DNA of 40,578 nucleotides from Nostocales cyanobacterium LEGE 11386 (lineage in GTDB: Bacteria > Cyanobacteriota > Cyanobacteriia > Cyanobacteriales > Nostocaceae). Below the pieces are notes generated by a model. That model was not told the origin of the DNA. It searched no databases and saw only the letters and a list, made by a program, of their open reading frames with translations. The stretch spans positions 1-40,578 of the forward strand of contig JADEXK010000058.1 of assembly GCA_015207155.1 (NCBI GenBank). The letters run 5' to 3'. A program made the position numbers and the translations under genes. How positions within the stretch are numbered: position 1 is the first letter of the stretch; each line of letters starts with the position of its first letter. Of the stretch, positions 16,513 to 25,800 are shown piece after piece.

Positions 16513-17388
16513 TCATTTCGGCGATCGCGTTAGAGTATTAAAAATATCACTACGCACCTGAATGCCATTGCGCCATACTTCAACTCTTCTAGGGCTGACG
16601 AAGTAGGAAAAACTACCATTATTTGCTCTATATCTATCGTTGCCAATGTGCCAAGCTGGTATTTTGATTGGCCTACTTAAGTCTTGCTTCAACTGCCCAA
16701 TATAAAATAATTGCCCATTGTCCTCACAGATTTTAATCAGATTCTTGGCAGTTTCACCTTCCATGATTGTGAGTCCATGGCATTCGGTATCAGTATTCGC
16801 AGGTGTCAGACTTATGGGAATTGGTTGGGAAGGTGAAACTTGTTGACTGGGATGCGGTGTTATTTTATTTGCGGTGGAAGATGTTAAGAGGCGAATAGGG
16901 TCAGCAGCTATGCGTGCATTGGGATAAATTTCAAAATGCAGATGGGGGGCTGAACTATTACCTGTAGAACCCATTTCGGCAATGATTTGACCTTGATTAA
17001 CCTGTTGACCTTCGCTCACTAACAAACGGCGATTGTGTCCATAAACTGTGATACTTCCATGAGGATGTTTAATTTCGATCACATTACCTAAGCCCCAATT
17101 GTCCCAACCTGCTTTGACAACTGTACCAGATGCCGCAGCCACAATAGGGGTTCCAGATGCTCCGGCAATATCAATTCCTTCATGTTGGTATTTACGGAAG
17201 CCTTGAGAAATATAACCTTGAGTCGGCCAGATGAAGTGAGAACCCGGAATGGACATTTGCTGAGTAGGAGAATCTTTTGCTACTTGAGTAAGAGCGGAAG
17301 TATTTGTACTTAGTACAGCCGTTGAGCATGTTAACCCAAGCAAGCCATAAGTAAAGAATTGACAGATAGTAATAGTAACTTTTTTCAT
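16513..17388 (-). CDS. M23 family metallopeptidase (LytM-like), secreted
   Basis: Predicted periplasmic peptidoglycan endopeptidase of 291 residues. ATG at 17388 (MKKVTITICQFF) gives a clean signal peptide (1-27, cut near AVLS). The longer frame from 17475 adds 29 residues that spoil the signal. The catalytic domain (about 52-160) has the Zn ligands in HEGIDIA (His69, Asp73) and HLHFE (His139, His141). The typical GTPIVAAASGTV, VYGHN and GSTGNSSAPHLHFE framework is intact, so the enzyme should be active. After residue 165 comes a low-complexity Pro/Ser linker. The unfamiliar C-terminal part (about 195-291) contains Cys pairs and WRNGIQVRSDIF. It lies just upstream of the peptidoglycan-binding gene on the same strand (246 bases apart). 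Confidence 0.9.
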   Translation of the reverse strand: MKKVTITICQFFTYGLLGLTCSTAVLSTNTSALTQVAKDSPTQQMSIPGSHFIWPTQGYISQGFRKYQHEGIDIAGASGTPIVAAASGTVVKAGWDNWGLGNVIEIKHPHGSITVYGHNRRLLVSEGQQVNQGQIIAEMGSTGNSSAPHLHFEIYPNARIAADPIRLLTSSTANKITPHPSQQVSPSQPIPISLTPANTDTECHGLTIMEGETAKNLIKICEDNGQLFYIGQLKQDLSRPIKIPAWHIGNDRYRANNGSFSYFVSPRRVEVWRNGIQVRSDIFNTLTRSPK

Positions 17389-17661
17389 CAGTTGCCAGCC
17401 TATTAAAACTGAATAATTTAGACATTTTTTGGTTATTTGATGTTTCAACTTAACTTTGACAATATATTGTGTCAAATGTTTGCTGGCATTGAAGACAGAA
17501 GTAGCACATCACGTCATATTTTAAAAATTTATAACCAGCATTTGGAAAATTTTACCTACCAAGAGAGAGAGAAAAGTTAGTCAAATTCTGAGATTGTTAG
17601 CAAAGTAAATCTTGTGGTTGGCAAAAATGCTAAGTTTTCGCCCAATTTATCGATCAAAAAC

Positions 17662-18549
17662 ATGAAACCACACAATTCACTTCCTGAGAATCTTAAACAA
17701 CCAGTTCAGCAAGCAGCAGCTCATCCATGGATTGAGCAACTGGCAAGACTAGGCTATGCAGCAAAAGGTGTAGTTTATTTTGTTATAGGTTTGCTAGCGG
17801 CACAGGTAGCATTTGGCTATGGTGGCAAAACCACAGATACAAACGGTGCCTTAGAGACAATTGTTACCCAGCCTTTTGGTAAATTTTTACTGAGTATCAT
17901 CACTCTTGGGTTAATCGGATATGCAATTTGGCGTTTGGTACAAACCATTTTCGACCCCGAACACTCCGGTCAATCAATGGGAGCAAAACGAATTGCCCAG
18001 CGCCTTGGCTATGCTTTTAGTGCTTTTGCTTATGCAGGTTTGGCAATAACATCTGTGAAACTAATTATGGGTTTAGGTGGTGGCAATAGTAATTCAACTG
18101 AGGATTGGACTGCACGTTTTTTAGCTCAACCCTTTGGACAATGGCTAGTGGGATTAGCTGGAGTGATTGTCATTGGTGTGGGTTTTTCTTACTTATATGA
18201 AGCACATAAAGCCAAATTCCGCCGTCGATTTAAACTTCAGCAAATGAGTTCCACTGAGCAAATTTGGGCGGTACGTTTAGGCAGATTTGGTATTGCTGCC
18301 CGTGGTATTGTCTTTGGCATTATTGGAATTTTCTTGATCCAAGCGGCACGTTTATCAGATGCGAGTCAGGCTAAAAGTTTAGATGAGGCACTGGATGTGC
18401 TAGCACGGCAGCCTTTTGGAGTTTGGATTTTGGGTCTAGTGGCGTTGGGTCTAATTGCCTACAGTATCTATTCCATGGTGGAGGCTCGCTATCGGTGCAT
18501 TGCAAACTCGCAAGCTCAGATTTCAACAACGAAGAACCTATCCCACTAA
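17662..18549 (+). CDS. DUF1206 membrane protein (three repeats, about six helices)
   Basis: Integral membrane protein of unknown function. Three copies of a two-helix DUF1206 unit are visible, each opening with an R-x-G-(Y/I)-A motif: LARLGYAAKGVVYFVIG, AQRLGYAFSAFAYAGLA and LGRFGIAARGIVFGIIG. Each unit ends in an L-x-QPFG(K/Q/V) stretch before its second helix. I use ATG 17662 (295 residues); a GTG at 17614 would add 16 residues without family support. The stop lies 18 bases before the PLD-family gene on the same strand, so the two are very probably co-transcribed. The context suggests a role in membrane lipid handling, but nothing in the sequence proves it. Confidence 0.88.
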   Translation: MKPHNSLPENLKQPVQQAAAHPWIEQLARLGYAAKGVVYFVIGLLAAQVAFGYGGKTTDTNGALETIVTQPFGKFLLSIITLGLIGYAIWRLVQTIFDPEHSGQSMGAKRIAQRLGYAFSAFAYAGLAITSVKLIMGLGGGNSNSTEDWTARFLAQPFGQWLVGLAGVIVIGVGFSYLYEAHKAKFRRRFKLQQMSSTEQIWAVRLGRFGIAARGIVFGIIGIFLIQAARLSDASQAKSLDEALDVLARQPFGVWILGLVALGLIAYSIYSMVEARYRCIANSQAQISTTKNLSH

Positions 18550-18567
18550 TAAAATTTTGTTATCACA

Positions 18568-19860
18568 ATGGAATTACTCATTGCCATTCTGGCATGGCTC
18601 GGTGCCATTATCTTGAGCATCGGGTTTATCCTCATGTTGAGCTTTTATGTTCGGGGAGCCTTCCGCGATTACATTGATTACAGTGCTATTAATGTTCCCA
18701 GTCCTGATGAATGCCGATTTGCTGTTGCGTTAGGTAGTGTATCTAATTCTTTAGGTACCGTCGGTCGCGTCACCGACTTTTGGTTTGAGGCTGACGAAAT
18801 TCAAGCGGCGCGGTTAGAAGCAATTCGCAGTGCCGAGCGATGTATTCACTTTGAAACATTTTTCATGACTCCGGGACACCGTGCCAATGATTTTGCTGCT
18901 GCATTGGCTGAACGAGCTGCTGTTGGGGTGAAGGTACAATTGGTGATTGACCACTACGGTACAAAAAAAATACCTCAAAAGTATTGGAAACGCTTAAGGG
19001 CGGCTGGCGTAGAGGTTCGCTGCTTCAAACCTTTTAACTTGAAAGCGCCGTTTGATTATGCTGGACGCACCCACAGAAAGCTGCTGCTGATTGATGGCAA
19101 AGTTGCTTTGATTGGTGGTGCGGGAATTTCTGATTTTTGGGATGGTCAGAAGAAATTTGGTGATACGGCTCCTTGGTTTGACTTTGAGTTTTGTTTAAAA
19201 GGTGCTGTGGTATCGGTTCTGGAAGGGATATTCATGCAGCATTGGGCTTCTGCTGGTGGTACAGTCGATTTAAGTGCAGAAAACTTTTGTCCTGATCCAC
19301 CAGTTGACTCAATGATGCTGGTGACTCCAGGTGATGCGCCTACCTATCAGTCTTCTGCAATCAGAGCCTTGTTTACTACGGCTATCTTTGCAGCTAGAGA
19401 GCGAGTTTGGATTGGTAGTCCTTACTTTTTGCCCGATTATCAGTCACGTCAAGCCCTAATTACGGCTAAAAAAAGAGGAATTGATGTGCGTGTCCTTACC
19501 TGTGGATCACACAACGATAAGAAGTTGGTCTACTATGCCTCTATTGAGCAATACGGCGACTTATTAAAAGCAGGAATCAAAATTCACGAGTATCAACCGA
19601 GTATGTTGCACGCTAAGTGCTTACTCATAGATGATCAATGGGTGAGTGTTGGTAGTGCTAACTTCGATCCCCGCAGTTTCTTCCACAATGATGAACTGGA
19701 TATTTCCACTGGCGAACCACGAATGGTGCAACATATTGAACAGCTTTTCCATACTGGGTTTGAGCGCAGCCAAGTGGTGAAGATAACAGATTGGCGTACT
19801 CGACTCTTGTGGAAGCGAATCGTGGGACGTTTTGTCTTGGTTGTGCAATCGCAACTTTAA
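18568..19860 (+). CDS. Phospholipase D/cardiolipin synthase family protein
   Basis: Phosphatidyltransferase-type enzyme, likely membrane-bound. Of 430 residues, 1-28 form one hydrophobic anchor. Two complete HKD motifs are present: HRKLLLID (His169, Lys171, Asp176, followed by GG) and HAKCLLID (His348, Lys350, Asp355, followed by GSANFDPRS). The second motif with its NFD-RS extension is the cardiolipin synthase (Cls) pattern. Typical bacterial cardiolipin synthases have two N-terminal helices and about 480 residues; this one is shorter with a single anchor. As cyanobacteria are generally reported to lack cardiolipin, the physiological substrate could be phosphatidylglycerol or another lipid. 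It is downstream of and probably co-transcribed with the DUF1206 gene. Confidence 0.9.
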   Translation: MELLIAILAWLGAIILSIGFILMLSFYVRGAFRDYIDYSAINVPSPDECRFAVALGSVSNSLGTVGRVTDFWFEADEIQAARLEAIRSAERCIHFETFFMTPGHRANDFAAALAERAAVGVKVQLVIDHYGTKKIPQKYWKRLRAAGVEVRCFKPFNLKAPFDYAGRTHRKLLLIDGKVALIGGAGISDFWDGQKKFGDTAPWFDFEFCLKGAVVSVLEGIFMQHWASAGGTVDLSAENFCPDPPVDSMMLVTPGDAPTYQSSAIRALFTTAIFAARERVWIGSPYFLPDYQSRQALITAKKRGIDVRVLTCGSHNDKKLVYYASIEQYGDLLKAGIKIHEYQPSMLHAKCLLIDDQWVSVGSANFDPRSFFHNDELDISTGEPRMVQHIEQLFHTGFERSQVVKITDWRTRLLWKRIVGRFVLVVQSQL

Positions 19861-19897
19861 ATTTTTGAGTAGTGCGATCGCCTGTAGGCAATAAAAA

Positions 19898-19978
19898 AAC
19901 GTGAGTTCAAAACCAGGGATCTTTTTGCCCCTCTCCGACACGGAGAGGGGTTGGGGTGAGGTTCATCGAATTCACGTT
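19898..19978. repeat. MITE-like palindromic element, short copy (81 bp)
   Basis: Terminal inverted repeats AACGTGAGTTC (19898-19908) and GAATTCACGTT (19968-19978) flank a core hairpin CCCCTCTCCG-ACA-CGGAGAGGGG (19928-19950). The reverse complement matches the first 51 bases of the element at 37301 almost exactly. No ORF is present, so this is a non-autonomous element. It sits after the PLD gene. Confidence 0.75.
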
Positions 19979-20029
19979 AGGTTAGGACAGTGTTGATTGC
20001 TCAAAGCCCCGAAGCAACTAGGTTTATAC

Positions 20030-20043
20030 TCAGCACTCAGCAC
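20030..20043 (-). repeat. STRR-type heptamer, TCAGCAC x2
   Basis: Two tandem copies of TCAGCAC, the reverse complement of GTGCTGA, lie 20 bases beyond the glgA stop. The heptamer again sits at the 3' end of a gene. Confidence 0.65.
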
Positions 20044-20062
20044 TTTACTATATCTGAGCCAA

Positions 20063-21514
20063 TCAGGATTTACTACTATTGACTGGCTCGGTAACAACTA
20101 ACTCTGGTTGCGGTGTGGGCTTTTCTGCTTCCTCTTCCTCTGGTAAGCCATAGATTGATCTGTACAACTTCACATACTGTTTAGCAGATTGATACCAACT
20201 GAAGTCCTCACTCATGCCCCGTTTTTGTAGTTCCTGCCATTGGGGTTGAAAACGGAAGCCTTCCCAAGCCCGGATCATACAGGTAAACAAATCTAATGGT
20301 TCATAGCGGTCAAAACAGTAACCAGTACCGACTGCATTCATCGGGTCGTGGTGCGATACAGTGTCAACTAATCCACCTGTACGCCGAACAATAGGTACAC
20401 AACCGTAACGCATAGACATCATTTGGCTGATACCACATGGTTCAAATCGGCTAGGCATTAAGAAGGCATCGGCACCAGCATAAATCCGGCGAGACAGGGC
20501 ATCGTTATACAGTAGGTAAGTTGCCATCCGTCCGGGATAGCGGGATGCTAACTGCCACATTTGGGTTTCGTAGTAGCGATCGCCTGTTCCCAACAACACA
20601 AATTGGGCATCTGTATACGCCATGAAGCGATCCAGGATTTGTAGAACTAAATCAATCCCTTTTTGTTCTACTAACCGTGTCACCATGCCAATTAAAAAGG
20701 CATTGCTGTTAACTTCTAACCCGACTTCTTCTTGCAGAGCAATTTTGTTAGCCTTACGTTTATCTAGAGTATCGATAGTGAAGTTTTGGGCAATGTATTT
20801 GTCATCTGCGGGGTTATACATTTCCAAATCTATGCCGTTGATAATCCCCGATAATTTACCACTAATGAAAGACAGCAAACCTTCTAGAGTTTCACCGTAA
20901 GCAGGTGTCTTGATTTGCTCGGCATAAGTCGGAGAAACTGTATTTACCCTGTCGGCATATTGCACCGCAGCAGCCATTGTGTTGTGTCCTTGCATATACC
21001 AAGGACACCAAGTAATTTTTTCCAAAAACCAACGCCATGGCCCTTGATAAGCCAAGTTATGTATGGTGAAAACGCTAGTAATATCAGGGTCTTGATTCAT
21101 CCACACAGGAATCATCCCTGTGTGCCAATCGTGGCAATGGACAATTTCTGGTTTCCAATAGTTCCAGCAAAATTCAGCTGCACCATTGGCAAATAAAGTG
21201 AACCGCCAGTCTTCATCTTCTCCTGAATAAATCCGGCGAGGCATGAAGGCAGGGTGTCCAAATAAATATAAGGGAACATCCGTACCAGGCAAAATGCTTT
21301 CGTAAACTGCAAAATCCTGGAACATGGCATATCCCGACCAAATTGGATCTTTGGGAATCTCCATTTTGTCTGGTAGGAAGCCGTAATAAGGCATGAATAT
21401 CCGCACATCATGCCCCATTTTTCTCAAGATTTTGGGCAATGCTCCCACAACATCACCCATTCCTCCAACTTTCGCAACGGGAGCTGCCTCTGCTGCAACG
21501 AATAGAATCCGCAT
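20063..21514 (-). CDS. glgA: Glycogen synthase (ADP-glucose type)
   Basis: Transfers glucose from ADP-glucose to alpha-1,4-glucan chains; GT5 family. Length is 483 residues, close to the usual 475-490. The N-terminal ADP-glucose-binding loop reads AAPVAKVGGMGDVVGALPK (most GlgA proteins have KTGGLADV; the GMGD variant is known in cyanobacteria). Other landmarks are HCHDWHTGMIP (about 130), FTIHNLAYQG, INGIDLEMYNPADD, RLVEQKGIDL, and the C-terminal PSRFEPCGISQMMSMRYG with TGGLVDTV, which hold the catalytic Glu. The last about 20 residues are an acidic, Pro-rich tail. Start is ATG 21514. It follows hemC by about 100 bases on the same strand, probably as a separate unit. Confidence 0.96.
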   Translation of the reverse strand: MRILFVAAEAAPVAKVGGMGDVVGALPKILRKMGHDVRIFMPYYGFLPDKMEIPKDPIWSGYAMFQDFAVYESILPGTDVPLYLFGHPAFMPRRIYSGEDEDWRFTLFANGAAEFCWNYWKPEIVHCHDWHTGMIPVWMNQDPDITSVFTIHNLAYQGPWRWFLEKITWCPWYMQGHNTMAAAVQYADRVNTVSPTYAEQIKTPAYGETLEGLLSFISGKLSGIINGIDLEMYNPADDKYIAQNFTIDTLDKRKANKIALQEEVGLEVNSNAFLIGMVTRLVEQKGIDLVLQILDRFMAYTDAQFVLLGTGDRYYETQMWQLASRYPGRMATYLLYNDALSRRIYAGADAFLMPSRFEPCGISQMMSMRYGCVPIVRRTGGLVDTVSHHDPMNAVGTGYCFDRYEPLDLFTCMIRAWEGFRFQPQWQELQKRGMSEDFSWYQSAKQYVKLYRSIYGLPEEEEAEKPTPQPELVVTEPVNSSKS

Positions 21515-21614
21515 GGTAATTTATATTTCCCCGTTTCTGCCTATACAGTTATCAGTTATCAGTTTTTCACTGTTCACTGATTACTTATCTAACCACATCT
21601 ACTTGCCCAATAGC

Positions 21615-22586
21615 TTAGGAACCTCGTTGGATCTCGGTAAATATTTCCTCCAAAATTTCCTGTGCGCCTTGTTGCCGCAAGCGTTCTGCTAGCTCTGCGC
21701 CTAGCTCTTCGGCGTTATTCGCAGCACCAGTCACAGTATCTTTGACCAGCTTTTGTCCATCTACACTGGCGACTATCCCAGTTAATGTTAAATTATTACC
21801 ATTAATTTCTGTATTTACACCTATAGGCACTTGACAACCGCCTTCAAGAATCCGCAAAAATGCTCTTTCGGCGAGACAGCGATCGCGTGTTTGGGGATGT
21901 TCAATGGCTTTGAGTAGGGTGATGAGTTCGTTGTCATCAGCACGGCATTCTATCCCTAAAGCGCCTTGTCCGACGGCGTGGAGGGAAACTTCTGGGGGAA
22001 GAATTTGATGAATGCGATCGCCCATTCCCAAGCGCTGTAATCCTGCTGCTGCCAAAATCAAGGCATCATACTCGCCTGCATCTAGTTTCGCCATGCGTGT
22101 ATTTAAATTTCCCCGGACATCTTTAAATGTAAAGTGGGGATATTGGTGGCGTAACTGCGCTAGCCTTCGCAAAGATGATGTGCCAATTACTGCACCTGCT
22201 GGCAGAGTCTCAATTTGTTTATCTTTATACTTTACATGTACTACTAAGGCATCTGCTGGGTTTTCCCGTTCTGTAATTGCTGCCAGAGTTAATCCTTCTG
22301 GTAAATTAGTCGGCAGATCCTTCAGGGAATGCACGGCAAAGTCAATCTCTTGATTGAGCATTCCTACTTCGAGTTCTTTAGTAAATAGTCCTTTATCGCC
22401 AATTTTGGCTAATGCTACATCCAGGATTTTGTCGCCTTGGGTAGACATGGTATGGACTTCAAAAGAGATATCAGGAAAGCTTTTCTGGAGTTGTTCTCGT
22501 ACCCAGTAAGTCTGAACTAGGGCGAGTTGGCTTTTACGAGAACCAATACGGATGATGCGTGACGGACTGGAAACAACTGAAGTCAT
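21615..22586 (-). CDS. hemC: Porphobilinogen deaminase (hydroxymethylbilane synthase)
   Basis: Polymerises four porphobilinogen units into hydroxymethylbilane for haem, chlorophyll and bilin synthesis. The preferred start, ATG 22586 (MTSVVSSPSRIIRIGSRKSQ), gives 323 residues, the usual size; the frame continues to an ATG at 22625 but the extra 13 residues look unrelated. Visible landmarks are IGSRKSQLALVQT, the active-site SLKDLPT, the Arg-rich IGTSSLRRLAQLRH and KDVRGNLNTRMAKLD. The dipyrromethane-cofactor Cys lies in LEGGCQVPIG. The C-terminal domain is complete. No Shine-Dalgarno is obvious. TTATCAG-type heptamers (about 21548-21563) occupy the spacer to glgA. Confidence 0.96.
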   Translation of the reverse strand: MTSVVSSPSRIIRIGSRKSQLALVQTYWVREQLQKSFPDISFEVHTMSTQGDKILDVALAKIGDKGLFTKELEVGMLNQEIDFAVHSLKDLPTNLPEGLTLAAITERENPADALVVHVKYKDKQIETLPAGAVIGTSSLRRLAQLRHQYPHFTFKDVRGNLNTRMAKLDAGEYDALILAAAGLQRLGMGDRIHQILPPEVSLHAVGQGALGIECRADDNELITLLKAIEHPQTRDRCLAERAFLRILEGGCQVPIGVNTEINGNNLTLTGIVASVDGQKLVKDTVTGAANNAEELGAELAERLRQQGAQEILEEIFTEIQRGS

Positions 22587-22625
22587 AAAACAATATGTCA
22601 AACCAGGCGATAAATTCACTCTCAT

Positions 22626-23172
22626 CTAGACTACCGCAGTGGGTGAGTCACCGGATGGTTATTGTCTAATTAAGATAAAGTTTATTATTACTTTTTTTAC
22701 ATTTTTTTACATTGTTTTGAATTACGCAACAGCAATTTTTACCATCTATAACTTTGTAATTTGGATGTGAGTTGCTGATAAATTTGGGGCAATTTTTGAT
22801 CAACATTCTCATTAAAATAAACTAAGCGCATCTGTTGACTTTTGCTTGAGTTTGTGTGTCATTATGGTCTAACTTTTGAGCTAAGTACATGACTGGTAAA
22901 TTAAATGTCATCTTTATCCTGGTCACAATAGCCATACGCAAACTGACAGGAGCTAGCATACTAACAAAAATTGGTAGTAATTGCAGCTTAGTGATTTTTT
23001 TATTTACGTACAAGAAAAAATATTAAAATTAAGGTCACTATAACTACGTCTTGAAAAATCGGACTTATACCATCAACTTATGGATAAACATACCGCCAGA
23101 GAGACGTTGGAATTTTACGGAGATGCTAGGAATAATTTGGTATCTTATTAATCAAACTTAATTTATCATCCT
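22626..23172. other. 547-bp intergenic region, no gene seen
   Basis: AT-rich spacer between divergent hemC (minus) and the lipid kinase (plus). It contains a direct repeat of TTTTTTTACAT at about 22691-22713. A 63-codon minus-strand frame at 22822-23013 has no ribosome binding site or recognisable domain and is probably chance. Promoters for both flanking genes must lie here. Confidence 0.5.
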
Positions 23173-24144
23173 ATGAATCGTTCCGCCTGCCTTATCTTTA
23201 ATCCGGTTGCGGGTCAGGGTGATCCAGAAATAGAACTGGTACAGATTCGGGCAATCTTAGAGCCGGAAATTGACCTGGATATTTACCTGACAACTGAAGA
23301 AATCGGTGCTGACGAACTGGCTCAAGCAGCTGTAAAACGGGGAGTAGATGCAATTATTGCTTCGGGGGGAGATGGCACGCTATCAGCTGCTGCTAATGCT
23401 GTAGTGGGTACGGATATTCCCTTGGGTATTATTTCCCGAGGAACGGCAAACGCTTTTGCCGCAGCTTTGAGAATCCCAAACACAATTGAAGCTGCTTGTC
23501 AAACAATTTTACAAGGAGCAACTCGGTATGTAGATGCAGCTTATTGTAATGGTAAGCCGATGGTACTGCTGACGGGTATTGGCTTTGAAGCTGAAACTGT
23601 AGAATTAGCAGACCGGGAAGCAAAGAAACGCTTTGGCATTATGGCGTATATTTTAGCAGGAGTGCAACAACTACGAAACTTACAAAGTTTTGATGTCAAA
23701 ATCGAAACTGAGGACAGGATAATTACAACTAGTGCCTCAGCAGTCACAGTGGCAAATGCTGCACCTCCTAGTTCAGTTTTCGCTCAAGGGCCAGCCGGGA
23801 TCATTTATGATGATGGATTACTAGATTTGACGATAGTAGCTCCGGCTAGTAAAGCGGGAGCGATCGCAGCTACATTCCATCTATTTCAATCAGCTTCCAC
23901 AGGTAATGCCGCAGAGCGAGATGATATTGGTTACCTGCGAGCCAAAGATTTCAAAATTACGGCTGAACCACCGCAAAAGGTAGTTTTAGATGGTGAAATG
24001 ATCGGTACAACTCCAATTGAAGTTCACTGCGTACCAGCAGGCTTAAAAATTTTTGTACCTTTCACTGAAGAAATTAGTCCTGCGGAAAAATTAGAGGGAT
24101 TGCCTAATTTGACGGTGGAGATGAAAGACTCAACGGAGGAATGA
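23173..24144 (+). CDS. Diacylglycerol kinase-family lipid kinase (YegS/DagK-like)
   Basis: ATP-dependent kinase of the DAGK catalytic fold, acting on a membrane lipid such as diacylglycerol. The 323-residue protein has FNPVAGQG at the start (9-16), the nucleotide-binding SGGDGT (64-69) and RGTANAFA (89-96). A C-terminal beta-sandwich domain follows, with LTGIGFEAETV and DDGLLDLTIVAP (about 215). The late VVLDGEMIGTTPIEVHCVPAGLKIF is the usual end of the YegS C-terminal domain, and the acidic tail (EMKDSTEE) is extra. The metallophosphoesterase gene starts 53 bases downstream on the same strand, so an operon is likely. YegS itself prefers phosphatidylglycerol, so the lipid substrate here is open. 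Confidence 0.93.
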   Translation: MNRSACLIFNPVAGQGDPEIELVQIRAILEPEIDLDIYLTTEEIGADELAQAAVKRGVDAIIASGGDGTLSAAANAVVGTDIPLGIISRGTANAFAAALRIPNTIEAACQTILQGATRYVDAAYCNGKPMVLLTGIGFEAETVELADREAKKRFGIMAYILAGVQQLRNLQSFDVKIETEDRIITTSASAVTVANAAPPSSVFAQGPAGIIYDDGLLDLTIVAPASKAGAIAATFHLFQSASTGNAAERDDIGYLRAKDFKITAEPPQKVVLDGEMIGTTPIEVHCVPAGLKIFVPFTEEISPAEKLEGLPNLTVEMKDSTEE

Positions 24145-24197
24145 CGGCGGCTATATATCAATATTAAGAATGAGAGAATTAAAGACTCAGGAGATAA

Positions 24198-25766
24198 GTG
24201 GCCTTGAAACTCGTTTCCGATCCAGAGATCGCCAAAAAAATTCGCAAGATGAAGCAACGGGTACGCTGGCAAGACCCGTTAATTATCGAACGCAGCATTG
24301 ATCAAACTCGTCTGGTTTTGGAGGATGATCATGCTAATGATTGCGAGTTTTCTTTTTTAGTAGTGGGTGACAGTGGTACTGGTAGCCACCGGGGACATGA
24401 TCCCCAGCGACAGGTTGCAGAACTGATGCTACCCCATCACCAGGAATGCAGTTTTATGCTGCACACTGGCGATGTGATCTATTTGGTGGGATCGAGTGAG
24501 TACTACCAGCAAAACTTCATCCGACCATATCGGGAGTTTCTGGTGGGTGGAGATTATCCAGAAAAGATTGCTTACGACCAAATGATTTTTAATTTTCCCA
24601 TTTTACCTGTACCAGGAAATCACGATTATTATGACCTGCCAGTGGTCTTAAGCTTACTTTCCTTAACAACGTTGCCCATTCGTCGTTTATGGCGATCGCG
24701 GTTAGACCTGGATGTGGGTTTACATGGTTCTGGCAAGGGCGGGGCTTATGCACGGGCGTTTTTGGACTATCTCAAGGAGTTTCAGTCTCCCGGTGAGTTA
24801 GCCTATCATTTAGACAAACACTACACAGCTCAAGCAAATACTGGTCGCTGTCTTTATTATCAACCTGGGCAATTTACTCGCTTGCCCAATCGTTACTACA
24901 CTTTTTCCTACGGTGGTATAGATTTTTTTGCCCTGGACTCTAATACATTTAATGATCCGCCACCGTTACCAACAACCAAAGAAGGCGCACAACAGAGGAA
25001 ACTTTTAGAGAAACGCCGTGAGCAGTTTGAGCAGGAAAAGCTGCAAATTATGGAAACCGCAGCTTTTCTAAATCCTGATAATCCCAGCGAAGCCGAGCAG
25101 CTGGATGACTTACAAGGTCAGATGTCACAAATTGAGGAACTGATTGTTGATATCGACAAGCAATTAGACACTAACAAAACAATGCTGACTGATATCGAAC
25201 AACTGGAGTGGCTAAAACAGAGACTCATTGAATCTTGGCATCATCCAGATGTGCGGGGAAGGGTGATTTATTTCCACCATCCTCCTTATGTAACTGAGGC
25301 GACGAAATGGCAACAGGCACAAACTTTAGCAATTCGCGATCGCTTGCGTGATGTTTTAGATGATGTAGCTGAAGCAGTAGGTTCTCTAACTCAAGGGCAA
25401 CCTTTGGTAGATTTAGTATTAAATGGTCACGCCCATTGCTTAGAACACCTTCAGACTTTAGACACAGGACATGCTGATTCTCATATCAACTGGATTGTGT
25501 GTGGTGGTAGTGGGTATAGTCTACGGCGTCAAAGAACTGAAGGGGCAGAATTAATGGAAAGCATGGGAGATACAAATAAATTAGTCGCGCGATCGCATCT
25601 GTTCGTTGGTCGCCATGGTCACGGTTCTCAGAAGCGACGACCCTACTCATGTTTACGCATTGATGTTAAAGGCGACGACAAGCCTAAGTTTATTATCCGT
25701 CCTTTGGTTGCCGAATGGTATCAGAGGCAATGGCATAATCGCGAACTTGAAGCTTTTGTGATTTAA
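24198..25766 (+). CDS. Calcineurin-like metallophosphoesterase
   Basis: Binuclear-metal phosphoesterase, probably soluble, as there is no signal peptide or membrane segment in the 522 residues. The metal-binding blocks occur in order: GDSGTG (57-62), HTGDVIY (GD at 91-92), PGNHDYYD (GNHD at 140-143), FHHPPY (about 360) and NGHAHCLEH (about 412). All ligands appear intact. Two insertions stand out: about 170-215 with an Arg- and Gly-rich stretch, and a Glu/Gln/Leu-rich coiled coil at about 268-330 between metal blocks. The start GTG 24198 is supported by CAGGAG just upstream. It follows the lipid kinase gene, so a role in dephosphorylating a lipid or its head group is possible but only an inference. 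Confidence 0.9.
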   Translation: MALKLVSDPEIAKKIRKMKQRVRWQDPLIIERSIDQTRLVLEDDHANDCEFSFLVVGDSGTGSHRGHDPQRQVAELMLPHHQECSFMLHTGDVIYLVGSSEYYQQNFIRPYREFLVGGDYPEKIAYDQMIFNFPILPVPGNHDYYDLPVVLSLLSLTTLPIRRLWRSRLDLDVGLHGSGKGGAYARAFLDYLKEFQSPGELAYHLDKHYTAQANTGRCLYYQPGQFTRLPNRYYTFSYGGIDFFALDSNTFNDPPPLPTTKEGAQQRKLLEKRREQFEQEKLQIMETAAFLNPDNPSEAEQLDDLQGQMSQIEELIVDIDKQLDTNKTMLTDIEQLEWLKQRLIESWHHPDVRGRVIYFHHPPYVTEATKWQQAQTLAIRDRLRDVLDDVAEAVGSLTQGQPLVDLVLNGHAHCLEHLQTLDTGHADSHINWIVCGGSGYSLRRQRTEGAELMESMGDTNKLVARSHLFVGRHGHGSQKRRPYSCLRIDVKGDDKPKFIIRPLVAEWYQRQWHNRELEAFVI

Positions 25767-25770
25767 TTCA

Positions 25771-25791
25771 GTGCTGAGTGCTGAGTGCTGA
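25771..25791 (+). repeat. STRR heptamer array, GTGCTGA x3
   Basis: Three perfect tandem GTGCTGA units begin 4 bases after the metallophosphoesterase stop. The same three-unit array recurs at 28057-28077, where it supplies the end of menD. Confidence 0.85.
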
Positions 25792-25800
25792 GTCAAAAAA

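Noticed and set aside
22822..23013. 63-codon minus-strand frame in the hemC/lipid-kinase gap
   Set aside because: No ribosome binding site, no recognisable domain and AT-rich composition; probably chance.
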